From: Tessaracoccus flavus
GTDB lineage: Bacteria > Actinomycetota > Actinomycetes > Propionibacteriales > Propionibacteriaceae
Reading direction: 5' to 3'
Assembly (NCBI RefSeq): GCF_001997295.1
Contig: NZ_CP019605.1
Span: 2,418,001 to 2,482,000 of the forward strand
DNA length: 64,000 nucleotides
The position numbers were made by a program, and so were the translations under genes. This document shows positions 8,593 to 17,029 of this stretch, piece after piece (the stretch's first letter is position 1; each line of letters begins with the position of its first letter). The notes under the pieces are model-generated. The model searched no databases and was not told the origin of the DNA. It was given only the letters and a program-made list of their open reading frames with translations.

Positions 8593-9585
8593 CTACCGTT
8601 CGCCGAGGAGCTCCGCGAGCCAGTGATGGATCTGCTTCAGCTGATACGTGGTGCCACCCTCGTGCCCGTTGAACGGGTAGACCTCGATCGCCTTCTCCCC
8701 CGCGTAGTGGTGGTAGGCCGCGTAGACCGTCGACGGCGGAGTGATCTGGTCCATGAGCCCCACGGAGAACAGCCCGGGCATGGTCGCCCGAGCGGCCATC
8801 GACATTCCGTCGAAGTACGACAGGGTCCGCATCACCTGGCGCTGCCGCTGAGGGTACGACGCCAGGTAATCGGCGACCTCCTTGTAGGGGTAGGCGTCGG
8901 TCAGGCCGATGGCCCTGGTGAAGTGGCACATGAAGGGCACCTCGGGAGCGCAGCCCGCGATCTGCACGCCACGAAGCTGGGCCAACCCGGCCACCGCCAG
9001 CGCCATCGCGCCGCCCTGGCTGCCACCGGTGACGAACAGCCTCCCGGCGTCCACCCGATCGTGGCCGGCGGCGGCCTCGGCCAGCCGCACGGCGTCGACG
9101 AACAGGCGTCGGTAGTAGTAGCCCTCGGCGTTGAGGACCCCTGCGGTCATGAAGCCGGGCACGCTGCCCGACGTCCTGAGCCCTGGGTCCTCGCTGCCGA
9201 GCTTGGTGCTGCCATTGCGCCACCCTTGGCCCCGCGCGTCGATCACGAACTGCGCGTAGCCGCCGACGGCGAACTGGATGTTCTCGAACGGCATGCCGCG
9301 GCCCATGGAGTAGCCGGTGTACTGCACGACGGCGGGCAACGGCCCGTCGACGCCGTTGGGCAGCGCCAGCCAGCCGTACACCCGGTGACCGTCGAAGCCG
9401 CGCCAGCTGATCTCGAAGGCGTCGAGCACTGTGAGGTGCGTCTCGACGGGCTCGCACGTGAAGTCGAGCGGGCCGGCGCCGTGCTCGTCGAACGTGCGGG
9501 TCCAGAACTCGTCGAAGTCCGCGGGCTCGTCGAGGTCGGGTGCGTAGCTGGCCAGCTCAGCCGGCGAGAGGTCGAAGAATGCCAT
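8593..9585 (-). CDS. acetyl-xylan esterase / cephalosporin-C deacetylase family hydrolase
   Basis: The 330-residue protein belongs to the AXE1 alpha/beta-hydrolase family. An N-terminal segment around DEFWTRTFDEHG is followed by PAVVQYTGYSMGRG and the RGQG oxyanion region. The nucleophile elbow GGSQGG is near residue 190; the catalytic Asp lies in VGLMDQITPPST and the His in NGHEGG. No signal peptide is seen, so it would deacetylate imported oligosaccharides in the cytoplasm. It begins 4 bp after the stop of the GH3 gene, so the two form a leftward operon. Acetylated xylo-oligosaccharides are the likely substrates given the neighbours; other acetylated sugars or cephalosporin C are known family substrates. 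Confidence 0.88.
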   Translation of the reverse strand: MAFFDLSPAELASYAPDLDEPADFDEFWTRTFDEHGAGPLDFTCEPVETHLTVLDAFEISWRGFDGHRVYGWLALPNGVDGPLPAVVQYTGYSMGRGMPFENIQFAVGGYAQFVIDARGQGWRNGSTKLGSEDPGLRTSGSVPGFMTAGVLNAEGYYYRRLFVDAVRLAEAAAGHDRVDAGRLFVTGGSQGGAMALAVAGLAQLRGVQIAGCAPEVPFMCHFTRAIGLTDAYPYKEVADYLASYPQRQRQVMRTLSYFDGMSMAARATMPGLFSVGLMDQITPPSTVYAAYHHYAGEKAIEVYPFNGHEGGTTYQLKQIHHWLAELLGER

Positions 9586-9589
9586 GCGC

Positions 9590-11896
9590 TCAGCCTAGGG
9601 AACCCAGGGAGATCGTCGGCAGCAGCACTCGGCCCTCCGCCACTTCGCGCACGTCACCGGTCAGCGTGAAGCCGCCGGCAAGCGGCAGATCCTCGCTGCT
9701 GGAGCCGACCTTGACCTCCATCGCGCCGGGCTCGACGATGCGGGTCTTGTCGAGGCCGGTGAAGCTCATCAGGTCGGTGTGCAGGCCGAATGTCACCGTG
9801 CGCGACTCCCCTGCCTCCAGCGGCACCTTCACGTACGCGACGAGCTGCTTGAGCGGGCGGACCACCTGGCCGGTCAGATCCGACAGGTACACCTGCACCA
9901 CCTCGGCACCCGCCCGGTCGCCCGTGTTCGTGACGGTGGCCGTGACGGTCAGTTCGCCGTCGGTGGTGACCTCGTCGGCGGAGAGCTCGAGGCCGGAAAC
10001 CTCGTAGGTGGTGTAGGAGCGGCCGTGGCCGAACGGGAAGAGTGGCCTCGGGTCCAGATTGGACACGCCGTCGGAGAACCAGCCCAGCGGGGGCGCGATG
10101 TAGGTGCCGGGCTGGCCACCCGGGTGGTCCGGGATGCCGACGGGCAGCTTGCCGACGGGGTTCACGCGGCCGGAGAGGACCCCGGCCATCGCCATGCCGC
10201 CCTCGGCGCCGGGCATGAAGGCCTGGACGATGGCGGCCGCACGGTCGGCGAACGCGCCGAGCGAGTACGGGCGACCCGAGACGACGAGCAGCACCGTTGG
10301 CGTGCCGGTGTCGAGGACGGCCTCGACGAGGGCGGCCTGCGCGCCGGGCAGGCGCAGGTCCACAACGTCGCACCCCTCTCCGGAGGTGCCGTGGCCGAAC
10401 ATCCCGGCCTTGTCCCCCACGGCGACGATTGCCACCTCAGCAGCCTTCGCGGCCTCGACGGCGGCGGCGATCCCCGAGGTGTCGGGGTCGAGGATGGGCA
10501 CACCCGCCTCGACGGCCACCTCGGCGTCGGCGAACTCCGCGCGGACGGCGTCGGCGAGCGTGACCATGTCGAGGCCGGTGCTCATGTCGGGATGGCGCTG
10601 CATGACGTGGTTGGGGAATGAGTAGCAGCCCAGGAACGTCAACGCGTCGGAGGCGATGGGGCCGACCAGCGCGATCTTCTCGGCTCGCAGCGGAAGCAGT
10701 TCCTGCTCGTTCGCCAGGAGGACGATGGATTCCTCCGCGACCCGGCGGGCGATGTCCCGGTTGCGGGGGCTGTCGAGGTCGGTGGCCGCACCGGCCGTCT
10801 GCGGATCCCAGTCCGGATCCAGCAGCCCGAGCTTCGCCTTCTGCAGCAGAACCCGCCGCGTGGCCTCGCGCAGCTCGGCCTCGCTGAGCAAGCCCCTGTC
10901 GATGGCCTCGGCCAGGTGCCCGAAGGCGCCGGTCTCGGGCAGCTCGACATCCATGCCGGCGCGCAGGCTGAGCGCGCCCGCCTCGGTGAGATCGTCGACG
11001 ACGCGGTGCATGCCCTGCAGGAAGCTCACAGACCAGTAGTCGGACACGACGGTTCCGGTGAAGCCCCAACGCTCGCGCAGCACGTGGGTGAGGAGGTGAC
11101 GGCTCGCTGCGGCCGGGACACCGTCGAGGTCCGAATAGGAGTTCATGACGCTGGCGACTCCCCCCTCCCGCACGGCCATCTCGAACGGCGGGAGAAGGAT
11201 GTCTTCAAGTTCGCGCGTCCCGATGCTGACCGGCGCGTGGTTGCGCCCTGCCCGGGAGGCCGAGTAGCCGACGAAGTGCTTGAGCGTGGCGTCGACGCCG
11301 GCGCCCTGGAGCCCGCGGACATAGGCGGCGCCCAACGAGCCGACCAGAAGCGGGTCCTCGCCGATGGTCTCCTCCACGCGGCCCCAGCGGTAGTCGCGCA
11401 CCACGTCGAGGAGCGGGGACAGGCCCTGGTGCACGCCGAGCGCAGCCATGTCCTGCCCGATAGCGGCCGCCATCTCCTCGATGAGATCCGGGTCGAAGGT
11501 GGCGCCCCAGGCAATCGCGGCCGGGTAGACGGTGGCCCCCCATGCGGTCAGCCCGGTCAGGCACTCCTCGTGCGCGATGGCGGGGATGCCGAATCGGGAG
11601 CGCTCGACCACCTGCGCCTGGAAGCGCGCGAGGTTCGCCACTCCCTCCTCGACGGCCACCGGCGCACTGCCGAAGACGCGGGTCAGGTGGCCGAGCCCAT
11701 CCCGGCTGACCTCTTCGAACTCCCCGCTCGACATGACGGATTCCATGGGCGCGACCTCGCCGCCACCCTCCTTGCGCTCCTTGGGCCGGGGCCAGAACGC
11801 GCCGAGCTGACCCGCCATCTCGGCTGTGGTCATCTCGTCGAGCAGTGCCTCCACGCGCTCGTCGAAGGGTCGGTCGGTCTGCTCCCAGAGGTTCAT
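9590..11896 (-). CDS. GH3 beta-glycosidase (beta-xylosidase/beta-glucosidase) with fibronectin-III-like domain
   Basis: The start is the ATG at 11896-11894 behind GGAG (GGAGCTGAC before it), giving 768 residues; the open frame continues upstream without a ribosome site. Features of GH3 run in order. The (alpha/beta)8 domain includes IAHEECLTG, EETIGEDP and KHFVGYS, and the nucleophile Asp286 lies in VVSDYWS. The alpha/beta sandwich domain contains GPIASDALTFLG and GEGCDVVDLRLPG, and a C-terminal fibronectin-III-like domain follows (TVTNTGDRAGAEVVQVY). No signal peptide is present. The N-terminal HEECLTG form resembles intracellular GH3 xylosidases such as Streptomyces BxlA, which sit beside a similar ABC importer and LacI regulator. 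Beta-glucosidase activity is the alternative. Confidence 0.88.
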   Translation of the reverse strand: MNLWEQTDRPFDERVEALLDEMTTAEMAGQLGAFWPRPKERKEGGGEVAPMESVMSSGEFEEVSRDGLGHLTRVFGSAPVAVEEGVANLARFQAQVVERSRFGIPAIAHEECLTGLTAWGATVYPAAIAWGATFDPDLIEEMAAAIGQDMAALGVHQGLSPLLDVVRDYRWGRVEETIGEDPLLVGSLGAAYVRGLQGAGVDATLKHFVGYSASRAGRNHAPVSIGTRELEDILLPPFEMAVREGGVASVMNSYSDLDGVPAAASRHLLTHVLRERWGFTGTVVSDYWSVSFLQGMHRVVDDLTEAGALSLRAGMDVELPETGAFGHLAEAIDRGLLSEAELREATRRVLLQKAKLGLLDPDWDPQTAGAATDLDSPRNRDIARRVAEESIVLLANEQELLPLRAEKIALVGPIASDALTFLGCYSFPNHVMQRHPDMSTGLDMVTLADAVRAEFADAEVAVEAGVPILDPDTSGIAAAVEAAKAAEVAIVAVGDKAGMFGHGTSGEGCDVVDLRLPGAQAALVEAVLDTGTPTVLLVVSGRPYSLGAFADRAAAIVQAFMPGAEGGMAMAGVLSGRVNPVGKLPVGIPDHPGGQPGTYIAPPLGWFSDGVSNLDPRPLFPFGHGRSYTTYEVSGLELSADEVTTDGELTVTATVTNTGDRAGAEVVQVYLSDLTGQVVRPLKQLVAYVKVPLEAGESRTVTFGLHTDLMSFTGLDKTRIVEPGAMEVKVGSSSEDLPLAGGFTLTGDVREVAEGRVLLPTISLGSLG

Positions 11897-11950
11897 GTCA
11901 GCTCCATCGCCGTTGATCTGATGTGTCGCGTCCCTCGACGCGGTGGTTAC

Positions 11951-11999
11951 GAAAACGTTATCGAAAACGTTTGACAACCACGATTCCAGAGTACATCAT
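11951..11999 (+). promoter_or_regulatory. divergent control region: LacI-type operators over a strong promoter
   Basis: Two copies of GAAAACGTT occur at 11951-11959 and 11963-11971, the second reading TCGAAAACGTTTGA, a typical LacI-family half-palindrome around AACGTT. The second overlaps the -35 TTGACA (11971-11976). CATCAT at 11994-11999 lies after a 17-bp spacer and fits a -10 box for the rightward ABC genes. The leftward GH3 operon starts at 11896, so one operator pair could control both. The likely repressor is the LacI gene at 15306. Confidence 0.7.
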
Positions 12000-12055
12000 T
12001 AGTCTCACGGCACAATCAAATGCTGCAAAGTCAAAGTTGACTAGGAGGAACCACG

Positions 12056-13381
12056 ATGAAGAAGGCCCTCATCGGAACGGCTATCGCCGCTCTGATCCTT
12101 ACAGGATGTGGCGGCGGTACCACAGATACCCCCACCACAGGAGCCGAGACCCCGGCCACCGGCGGCGAGACCACGTCTGCCACCGAAGCACAGGAGCCGG
12201 TGACCCTGAGCTTCTGGCACAACGCCACCACCGGGCCCGGCAAGGCCTACTGGGAGGAAACCACGGCCGCGTTCTCCGAGGAGCACCCGAACGTCTCCTG
12301 GGAGATCCAGGTCATCCAGAACGAAGACATGGACGGGCGCCTCCAGACCGCGCTCAACGCCGGCGACGCGCCGGACCTGTTCATGGCCCGCGGCGGTGGC
12401 AAGCTCGCCGACATGGTGGCGGCCAACCAGATCATGGACGTCACGGACAAGCTCTCCGAGGAGACCAAGGCTGCCTACGGCGAGGGTGTCGTCAACACGT
12501 TCAACGTCGACGGCAAGATCTACGGTCTGCCCACGTCGCTGCTGCCCGGCGGCATCTTCTACAGCAAGGATCTGTTCGAGCAGGCCGGGATCGAAGGCAC
12601 CCCGGAGACGATCGACGAACTGAACGACGCAGTCGCCAAGCTCAAGGAAGCGGGCATCTCGCCCATCGCGCTTGGCGGCAAGGACGCCTGGCCTGCAGCG
12701 CACTGGTACTACTTCTTCGTGCTGCGTCAGTGCAGCCAGGAGACCATCGAGGGCGCCGCTGCCCAGGACTTCAGCGACCCGTGCTGGCTCGAGGCCGGCC
12801 AGAACCTGAAGGAATTCGCCGACACCGAGCCCTTCAACCAGGGCTTCCTGACGACGTCCGCCCAGCAGGGCGCCGGTAGCTCCGCAGGCCTGTTGGCCAA
12901 CAAGCAGGCCGCCATGGAACTCATGGGTGCCTGGAACCCCGGCGTCATCGCATCGCTCACCCCCGACGAGCAGCCGCTGCCCGACCTCGGCTGGTTCCCG
13001 TTCCCCGCCATCGAAGGCGGCGAGGGTGACCCGACCGCGATGATGGGTGGCGCTGACGGCTACTCCTGCCACATCGACGCTCCTGAGGTCTGCGCAGACT
13101 TCATGAACTTCTACGCGGAGAAGGAGCAGCAGGAGGGTTACGCAGAGGCGTTCAACACGTTGCCTGCAAATGCGGAAGCTGCTGAGGCTGTCAGCGATCC
13201 CGCCCTGCAGGACATCCTCGGCGCCTACTCGGACGCCGCCTACATGACCGTCTGGCTCGACACGATGCTCGGCCAGAACGTCGGAAACGCCCTCAACGCA
13301 GGCGTCGTCAACATGCTCGCCGGCCAGGGCACCCCCGAGGACATCGTCTCCTCGGTGGAGTCCGCAGCCGCCAAGGGCTGA
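12056..13381 (+). CDS. ABC transporter sugar-binding lipoprotein
   Basis: The 441-residue extracellular solute-binding protein (family 1) starts behind a strong AGGAGG at 12043-12048. It begins MKKALIGTAIAALILTGCGG, a short lipoprotein signal with the lipobox LTGC (Cys18), followed by a Thr/Gly/Glu linker. The mature domain starts with LSFWHNATTGPGK and has the WPAAHWYYFF and GVIASLTP segments expected of oligosaccharide binders. It is the first gene of the importer operon (SBP, two permeases, LacI) that is divergent from the GH3/esterase operon. The ligand is probably a beta-linked oligosaccharide such as xylobiose, by context. No ATPase gene is in the cluster, so a shared MsiK-type ATPase elsewhere would be needed. 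Confidence 0.9.
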   Translation: MKKALIGTAIAALILTGCGGGTTDTPTTGAETPATGGETTSATEAQEPVTLSFWHNATTGPGKAYWEETTAAFSEEHPNVSWEIQVIQNEDMDGRLQTALNAGDAPDLFMARGGGKLADMVAANQIMDVTDKLSEETKAAYGEGVVNTFNVDGKIYGLPTSLLPGGIFYSKDLFEQAGIEGTPETIDELNDAVAKLKEAGISPIALGGKDAWPAAHWYYFFVLRQCSQETIEGAAAQDFSDPCWLEAGQNLKEFADTEPFNQGFLTTSAQQGAGSSAGLLANKQAAMELMGAWNPGVIASLTPDEQPLPDLGWFPFPAIEGGEGDPTAMMGGADGYSCHIDAPEVCADFMNFYAEKEQQEGYAEAFNTLPANAEAAEAVSDPALQDILGAYSDAAYMTVWLDTMLGQNVGNALNAGVVNMLAGQGTPEDIVSSVESAAAKG

Positions 13382-13395
13382 CACGGAGGCTGGTC

Positions 13396-14385
13396 GTGAC
13401 TGACCCCACTACTGCTCGGGCCGGCGCCATCACGGCGTCGGCCCGAGCCGGTCGGCCCCGTGTAGGACGGGCGGATTGGCTGAAGCGCGGGGAGATCATT
13501 CTCCTCGCCGGGCCAGCGATCGTGATGTTCTCAGGCTTCGTCATCTTCCCCGTGTTCATGGCCGCCTACTACGGCTTCTTCCGGTGGAAGGGCTTCGGCC
13601 CGCCCACCGACTTCATCGGGCTTCAGAACTACGTGACGATCCTCACCGATCAGCTCTTCCTGTCGGCGATGCAGCACAACGCCTTCATCGTCGTGCTGTC
13701 GCTGGTCATGCAAGGCCCCATCGCGATCGCGTTCGCGCTGCTGCTCAACCAACAGATCAAGGGCCGCTCGCTGATCCGGGTGCTCATCTTCGTGCCCTAC
13801 GTCATCGCCGAGGTCATCGTCGGCACGGGCTGGGGACTGATGCTACAGACCACCGGCGCGGTGAACGACTTCCTCGGCAAGATCGGGCTGGAGTCGCTCC
13901 AGGCCGACTGGATCGCCGACCCGAAGATCGCCATCTGGACCCTGATGGTCATCATCTCCTGGAAGTACATCGGCTTCGCGGTCATCCTCATGCTCGCGGG
14001 CATGCAGGGCATCCCCGACGAGCTCTACGAGGCAGCGGCTGTCGATGGTGCGTCCTACTGGCAGATCCAGCGTTCAATCACGCTCCCCCTGCTGGGACCC
14101 ACCATCCGCATCTGGGCCTTCTTGTCCATCATCGGCTCACTGCAGCTGTTCGATCTGGTGTACATCATCTGGGGCCAGTACGTTGCGGACACCGCGGGGA
14201 CCTCCACGATGGCCACGTACATGGTCCGCGAGGGCAGGCTCACGGGTAACTACGGCTACGGCAACGCAGTCGCCGTCGTCATCTTCCTCATCTCCCTGGT
14301 GATCGCGCTCACCTATCAGCGCTTCGTGCTGCGCCGCGACACGGAAGGGGCCCTCACCGAGAAGCCCGGAAAGGACAAGTTCTGA
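13396..14385 (+). CDS. ABC sugar permease, MalF/UgpA type
   Basis: The GTG start at 13396 has GGAGG at 13385-13389. The 329-residue protein has a cytoplasmic basic N-terminus and six membrane segments. The permease EAA loop reads ELYEAAAVDGASYWQIQRSITLPLL, in which the E-A-A-x(3)-G core contacts the ATPase. It ends with a charged tail. Its TGA shares one base with the ATG of the second permease (TGATG), so they are translationally coupled. With the neighbouring permease it would form the membrane channel of a carbohydrate importer of the CUT1 class. Confidence 0.92.
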   Translation: MTDPTTARAGAITASARAGRPRVGRADWLKRGEIILLAGPAIVMFSGFVIFPVFMAAYYGFFRWKGFGPPTDFIGLQNYVTILTDQLFLSAMQHNAFIVVLSLVMQGPIAIAFALLLNQQIKGRSLIRVLIFVPYVIAEVIVGTGWGLMLQTTGAVNDFLGKIGLESLQADWIADPKIAIWTLMVIISWKYIGFAVILMLAGMQGIPDELYEAAAVDGASYWQIQRSITLPLLGPTIRIWAFLSIIGSLQLFDLVYIIWGQYVADTAGTSTMATYMVREGRLTGNYGYGNAVAVVIFLISLVIALTYQRFVLRRDTEGALTEKPGKDKF

Positions 14386-15275
14386 TGTCCCAGGTCGCTC
14401 TCACCTCCCGCGGCAGGAAGGCTCGCCGCCCCTACGGTGGCACCAGCCGCAAGTCGTCCGTGCCGTGGGGCAAGCCCAGCGTCTACCTCATCGCCACCGT
14501 CCTGATCGCGATCTGCATCGGGCCCGTGCTCTACATCATCCTGGGCGGGTTCCGGAGCAACGCGCAGATCACCACTGATCCGTCCGGGATGCCCAACCCC
14601 TGGGTGTTCAGCAACTACACCGAAGTCCTGACCGCCGGGACGTTCTGGCAGCAGTTCGGAAACTCGGTGATCTCCGCCGTGCTCACCACCGTGGGCTGCG
14701 TCTCGCTCGCGCTTGCCGCCAGCTACGTCATCGCCCGCTACAACTTCCGTGGCCGCAACGCCATGTTCTCGCTGTTCGCGGCCGGTCTGATGTTCCCGAT
14801 GACCGTGGCGATCACGCCGCTGTACATCCTCATCCGGTCCCTGGGGCTCACGAACACCCTGGCGGGCATCATCCTGCCCCAGATCGGCTTCGCGCTCCCG
14901 GTCACCGTCATCATCCTGGTGCCATTCCTGCGGGCCATCCCGAAGGAGATCGAGGAGGCCGCGATGATCGACGGCTCCGGGCGCGTGGGATTCTTCTTCC
15001 GCATGGTGCTGCCGCTGTCGCTGCCGGGCGTCATCACGACGGGCATCCTCGCGTTCATCGGGGCATGGAACAACTACATGCTGCCGTTGTTCATCCTCAG
15101 CGATCCCGCGAAGTACACCCTTCCCCTGGGCGTGCAGGCGTTCGCCTCGCAGTACTCCGTCAACACGGCTGCGGTCCTCGCGTTCACGTCGTTGTCCATG
15201 CTGCCAGCGCTCCTGTTCTTCAGCGTCTTCGAGCGCCGGATCGTCGGCGGCCTGACCGGTGCGATCAAGGGCTGA
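14385..15275 (+). CDS. ABC sugar permease, MalG type
   Basis: The 296-residue CUT1 inner-membrane permease has a basic N-terminus (TSRGRKARRPYGG) and a long periplasmic-side loop after helix 1 containing FRSNAQITTDPSGMPNPW, typical of MalG-like partners. The EAA loop IPKEIEEAAMIDGSGRVGFF is near residue 190, and the protein ends at RRIVGGLTGAIKG. The start codon overlaps the previous gene's stop. It is the second half of the heterodimeric channel. The LacI gene follows after 30 bp, so all four are probably one transcript. Confidence 0.92.
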   Translation: MSQVALTSRGRKARRPYGGTSRKSSVPWGKPSVYLIATVLIAICIGPVLYIILGGFRSNAQITTDPSGMPNPWVFSNYTEVLTAGTFWQQFGNSVISAVLTTVGCVSLALAASYVIARYNFRGRNAMFSLFAAGLMFPMTVAITPLYILIRSLGLTNTLAGIILPQIGFALPVTVIILVPFLRAIPKEIEEAAMIDGSGRVGFFFRMVLPLSLPGVITTGILAFIGAWNNYMLPLFILSDPAKYTLPLGVQAFASQYSVNTAAVLAFTSLSMLPALLFFSVFERRIVGGLTGAIKG

Positions 15276-15305
15276 CGGCGGCGGGACTATCCGACGGAGT
15301 GCGAG

Positions 15306-16310
15306 ATGCGCAGAGTGACCATCACCGATGTGGCGCGGGCGGCCGGGGTGTCCGTCTCGACCATCTCGAAGGTGATGAATGGCCGCGACGGGATCGCCCC
15401 CGCCACCCAGCTCCGTGTCCAACGGGTCATCGACGAGTTGGGTTACGTCGGCAACGTGGGGGCGCAATCGCTGCGCGCCCGCCGAACCGGCGTGATCGGG
15501 GTGCTGGTGAGCCAGTTCGAGCCATACTCGGCCGAAGTCCTGAAGGGCATCGGCCGGGCCGCTGAAGGCACCGAGCACGAGATCATGGCCTGGGCCGGCG
15601 CCTCGCACAATCCCCACGCCCCCACGGGATGGGAACAGAAGCTGCTCGGTCGATTGGCCGGCAGCCTCATCGACGGAGCGATCATCGTCACCCCCAGCGT
15701 CGCCGCCGACTCCGGAACCTTTCCCGTGGTCGCGGTGGACCCGCAAGAGGCGCTCCCCACCATCCCCTCCGTCGCAGTCGACGACGAGGGAGGGACCCGC
15801 TCCGCAGTCCGGCATCTGATCGAACTGGGGCACTCGCGCATCGGTTACCTCGGTGGACGCGACGACCTGGCCTCGGCGGCCGCCCGTGAACAGGGATTCC
15901 GCGCTGCGATGGCCGAGGCCGGCCTCGTCGTGGACGAGTCGCTGGTCCAGGTGGGCGACTACTCCGGAGTGGGCGCTGTACTCCCGGCCGCAGCATTGCT
16001 CGACCATCCAGAGCGTCCGACGGCCATTGTGGCGGCCAACGACGTCTCCGCAATCCAGGTGATGACGGCGGCGGCGTCGCGCAAAATGGTGGTACCGGAC
16101 GACCTGTCCGTCGTCGGCTTTGACGACGTCCCCGAAGCCTCGTGGCATGTGCCGGGCCTCACGACGGTCGCCCAGCCACTGCGGAGCATCGGGGCCCTGG
16201 CGCTCAAGACGATGCTCGAACTGCTGGCCGGCCGCGATCTCGACGAGCCGCACCTCCGCCTCCCCACCCACCTGGTGGTGCGCGGGTCCACCGCCGCCCT
16301 TCGCGGCTGA
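15306..16310 (+). CDS. LacI family transcriptional regulator
   Basis: The 334-residue protein starts behind GGAG (15296-15299). The N-terminal helix-turn-helix reads ITDVARAAGVSVSTISKVMN, followed by a hinge helix (NVGAQSLRARRTGVIGVLV) and a periplasmic-binding-protein-like effector domain to the end. It is the fourth gene of the importer operon. Two GAAAACGTT operators lie in the divergent intergenic region at 11951-11971, so it probably represses both the importer and the GH3/esterase operon until a sugar is bound. The layout resembles the xylobiose-responsive BxlR of Streptomyces, but the inducer is not known. Confidence 0.9.
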   Translation: MRRVTITDVARAAGVSVSTISKVMNGRDGIAPATQLRVQRVIDELGYVGNVGAQSLRARRTGVIGVLVSQFEPYSAEVLKGIGRAAEGTEHEIMAWAGASHNPHAPTGWEQKLLGRLAGSLIDGAIIVTPSVAADSGTFPVVAVDPQEALPTIPSVAVDDEGGTRSAVRHLIELGHSRIGYLGGRDDLASAAAREQGFRAAMAEAGLVVDESLVQVGDYSGVGAVLPAAALLDHPERPTAIVAANDVSAIQVMTAAASRKMVVPDDLSVVGFDDVPEASWHVPGLTTVAQPLRSIGALALKTMLELLAGRDLDEPHLRLPTHLVVRGSTAALRG

Positions 16311-16332
16311 GCGAGGGTCTGCAGAAGAAACG

Positions 16333-16367
16333 GAAACGGGACCGCCCAGCGTGGGCGGTCCCGTTTC
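16333..16367. terminator. bidirectional terminator between the LacI gene and the CsbD-like gene
   Basis: A perfect 15-bp stem, GAAACGGGACCGCCC (16333-16347) with GGGCGGTCCCGTTTC (16353-16367), has a 5-nt loop. A-rich and T-rich ends flank both sides, so it can stop both the rightward operon and the leftward csbD-like gene. Confidence 0.85.
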
Positions 16368-16382
16368 TCTCAAGAGGTCAGA

Positions 16383-16622
16383 TCAGGTGCGGGGGTTGCC
16401 GTCGAACTTGTCCTTGACGTCCTCCACGGCGTCAGCGAATCCACCCTTGGCGTCAGCGTGCTTCCGGTCGGCGGCGTCCTTGACGTCGTCGGCCATGTCG
16501 TTCACGTTTGCCTCGATGCGGTCCTGCTGACCGTCGCGACGGAGATCTTCGTTGTCGAATGCGTCCCCGAGACCTTCCTTGGCCTTGCCAACGGTCTCCT
16601 TGACTTCATCACCGAAACCCAT
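16383..16622 (-). CDS. CsbD-like general stress protein
   Basis: The 79-residue, highly charged protein starts MGFGDEVKETVGKAKEGLGD and contains NEDLRRDGQQDRIEANVND, matching the CsbD pattern (K-G-x(n)-G-x-A-x-x-N-E-D-L-x-x-E-G-x-x-D). It has no Cys, Trp or Tyr and predicts as amphipathic helices. The ribosome site TAGGAGG lies a few bases before the ATG. CsbD proteins are induced by general stress; their molecular job is unknown. The gene is monocistronic, ending at the bidirectional terminator. Confidence 0.8.
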   Translation of the reverse strand: MGFGDEVKETVGKAKEGLGDAFDNEDLRRDGQQDRIEANVNDMADDVKDAADRKHADAKGGFADAVEDVKDKFDGNPRT

Positions 16623-16757
16623 AGTGCCTCCTAAAAGCTAGGTTGAACGGACCTTCAGGTTAGGGGCAAAGCAGGCCATTGCCTAGGGGTTCGACCAATC
16701 TCACCCTTTGGGGTGCCTTTCTCACCGGCTGCTTTCCGTCAGCGAATGACTGGCCCG

Positions 16758-16864
16758 GACGCCACTCCGAAGAAGGAAACGCCAACGGGCGGAGGCGAAC
16801 GCCAACCGGGAAGCGAAAACGCCAACCGTTCGCCGGAAACGGGTGCCACGACTTGTACGCCGAC
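16758..16864. repeat. left half of the 20-bp-period repeat element, copy B
   Basis: AACGCCAAC occurs at 16778, 16798 and 16818 at an exact 20-bp step. Degenerate units lie at 16758 (GACGCCACT) and 16838 (AACGGGTGC). TACGCCGAC at 16856 resembles the last left unit of the other copies, which all end GCCGAC. No 66-bp core or GTTGGCGTT array follows, so this is a half element. Confidence 0.75.
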
Positions 16865-16902
16865 CTCGGCCACCCCTTGAGGTCGACGGCCGGGACAATG
16901 AT

Positions 16903-16935
16903 CAGTCCGGGCCACCTCATACGTGGCCCGGACTG
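16903..16935. repeat. perfect 13-bp inverted repeat (hairpin)
   Basis: CAGTCCGGGCCAC (16903-16915) pairs perfectly with GTGGCCCGGACTG (16923-16935) around a 7-nt loop. No T tract follows on either strand. It stands where the core of repeat copy B would be expected. Confidence 0.7.
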
Positions 16936-17029
16936 GACACGTCACTTCTATCGTCGGCTGGGACATGGGGCCCGCAGCGACACGCCCTTCCCACAACCGG
17001 ACAGCGCACCTTTACTTGTCAATTCCGAC

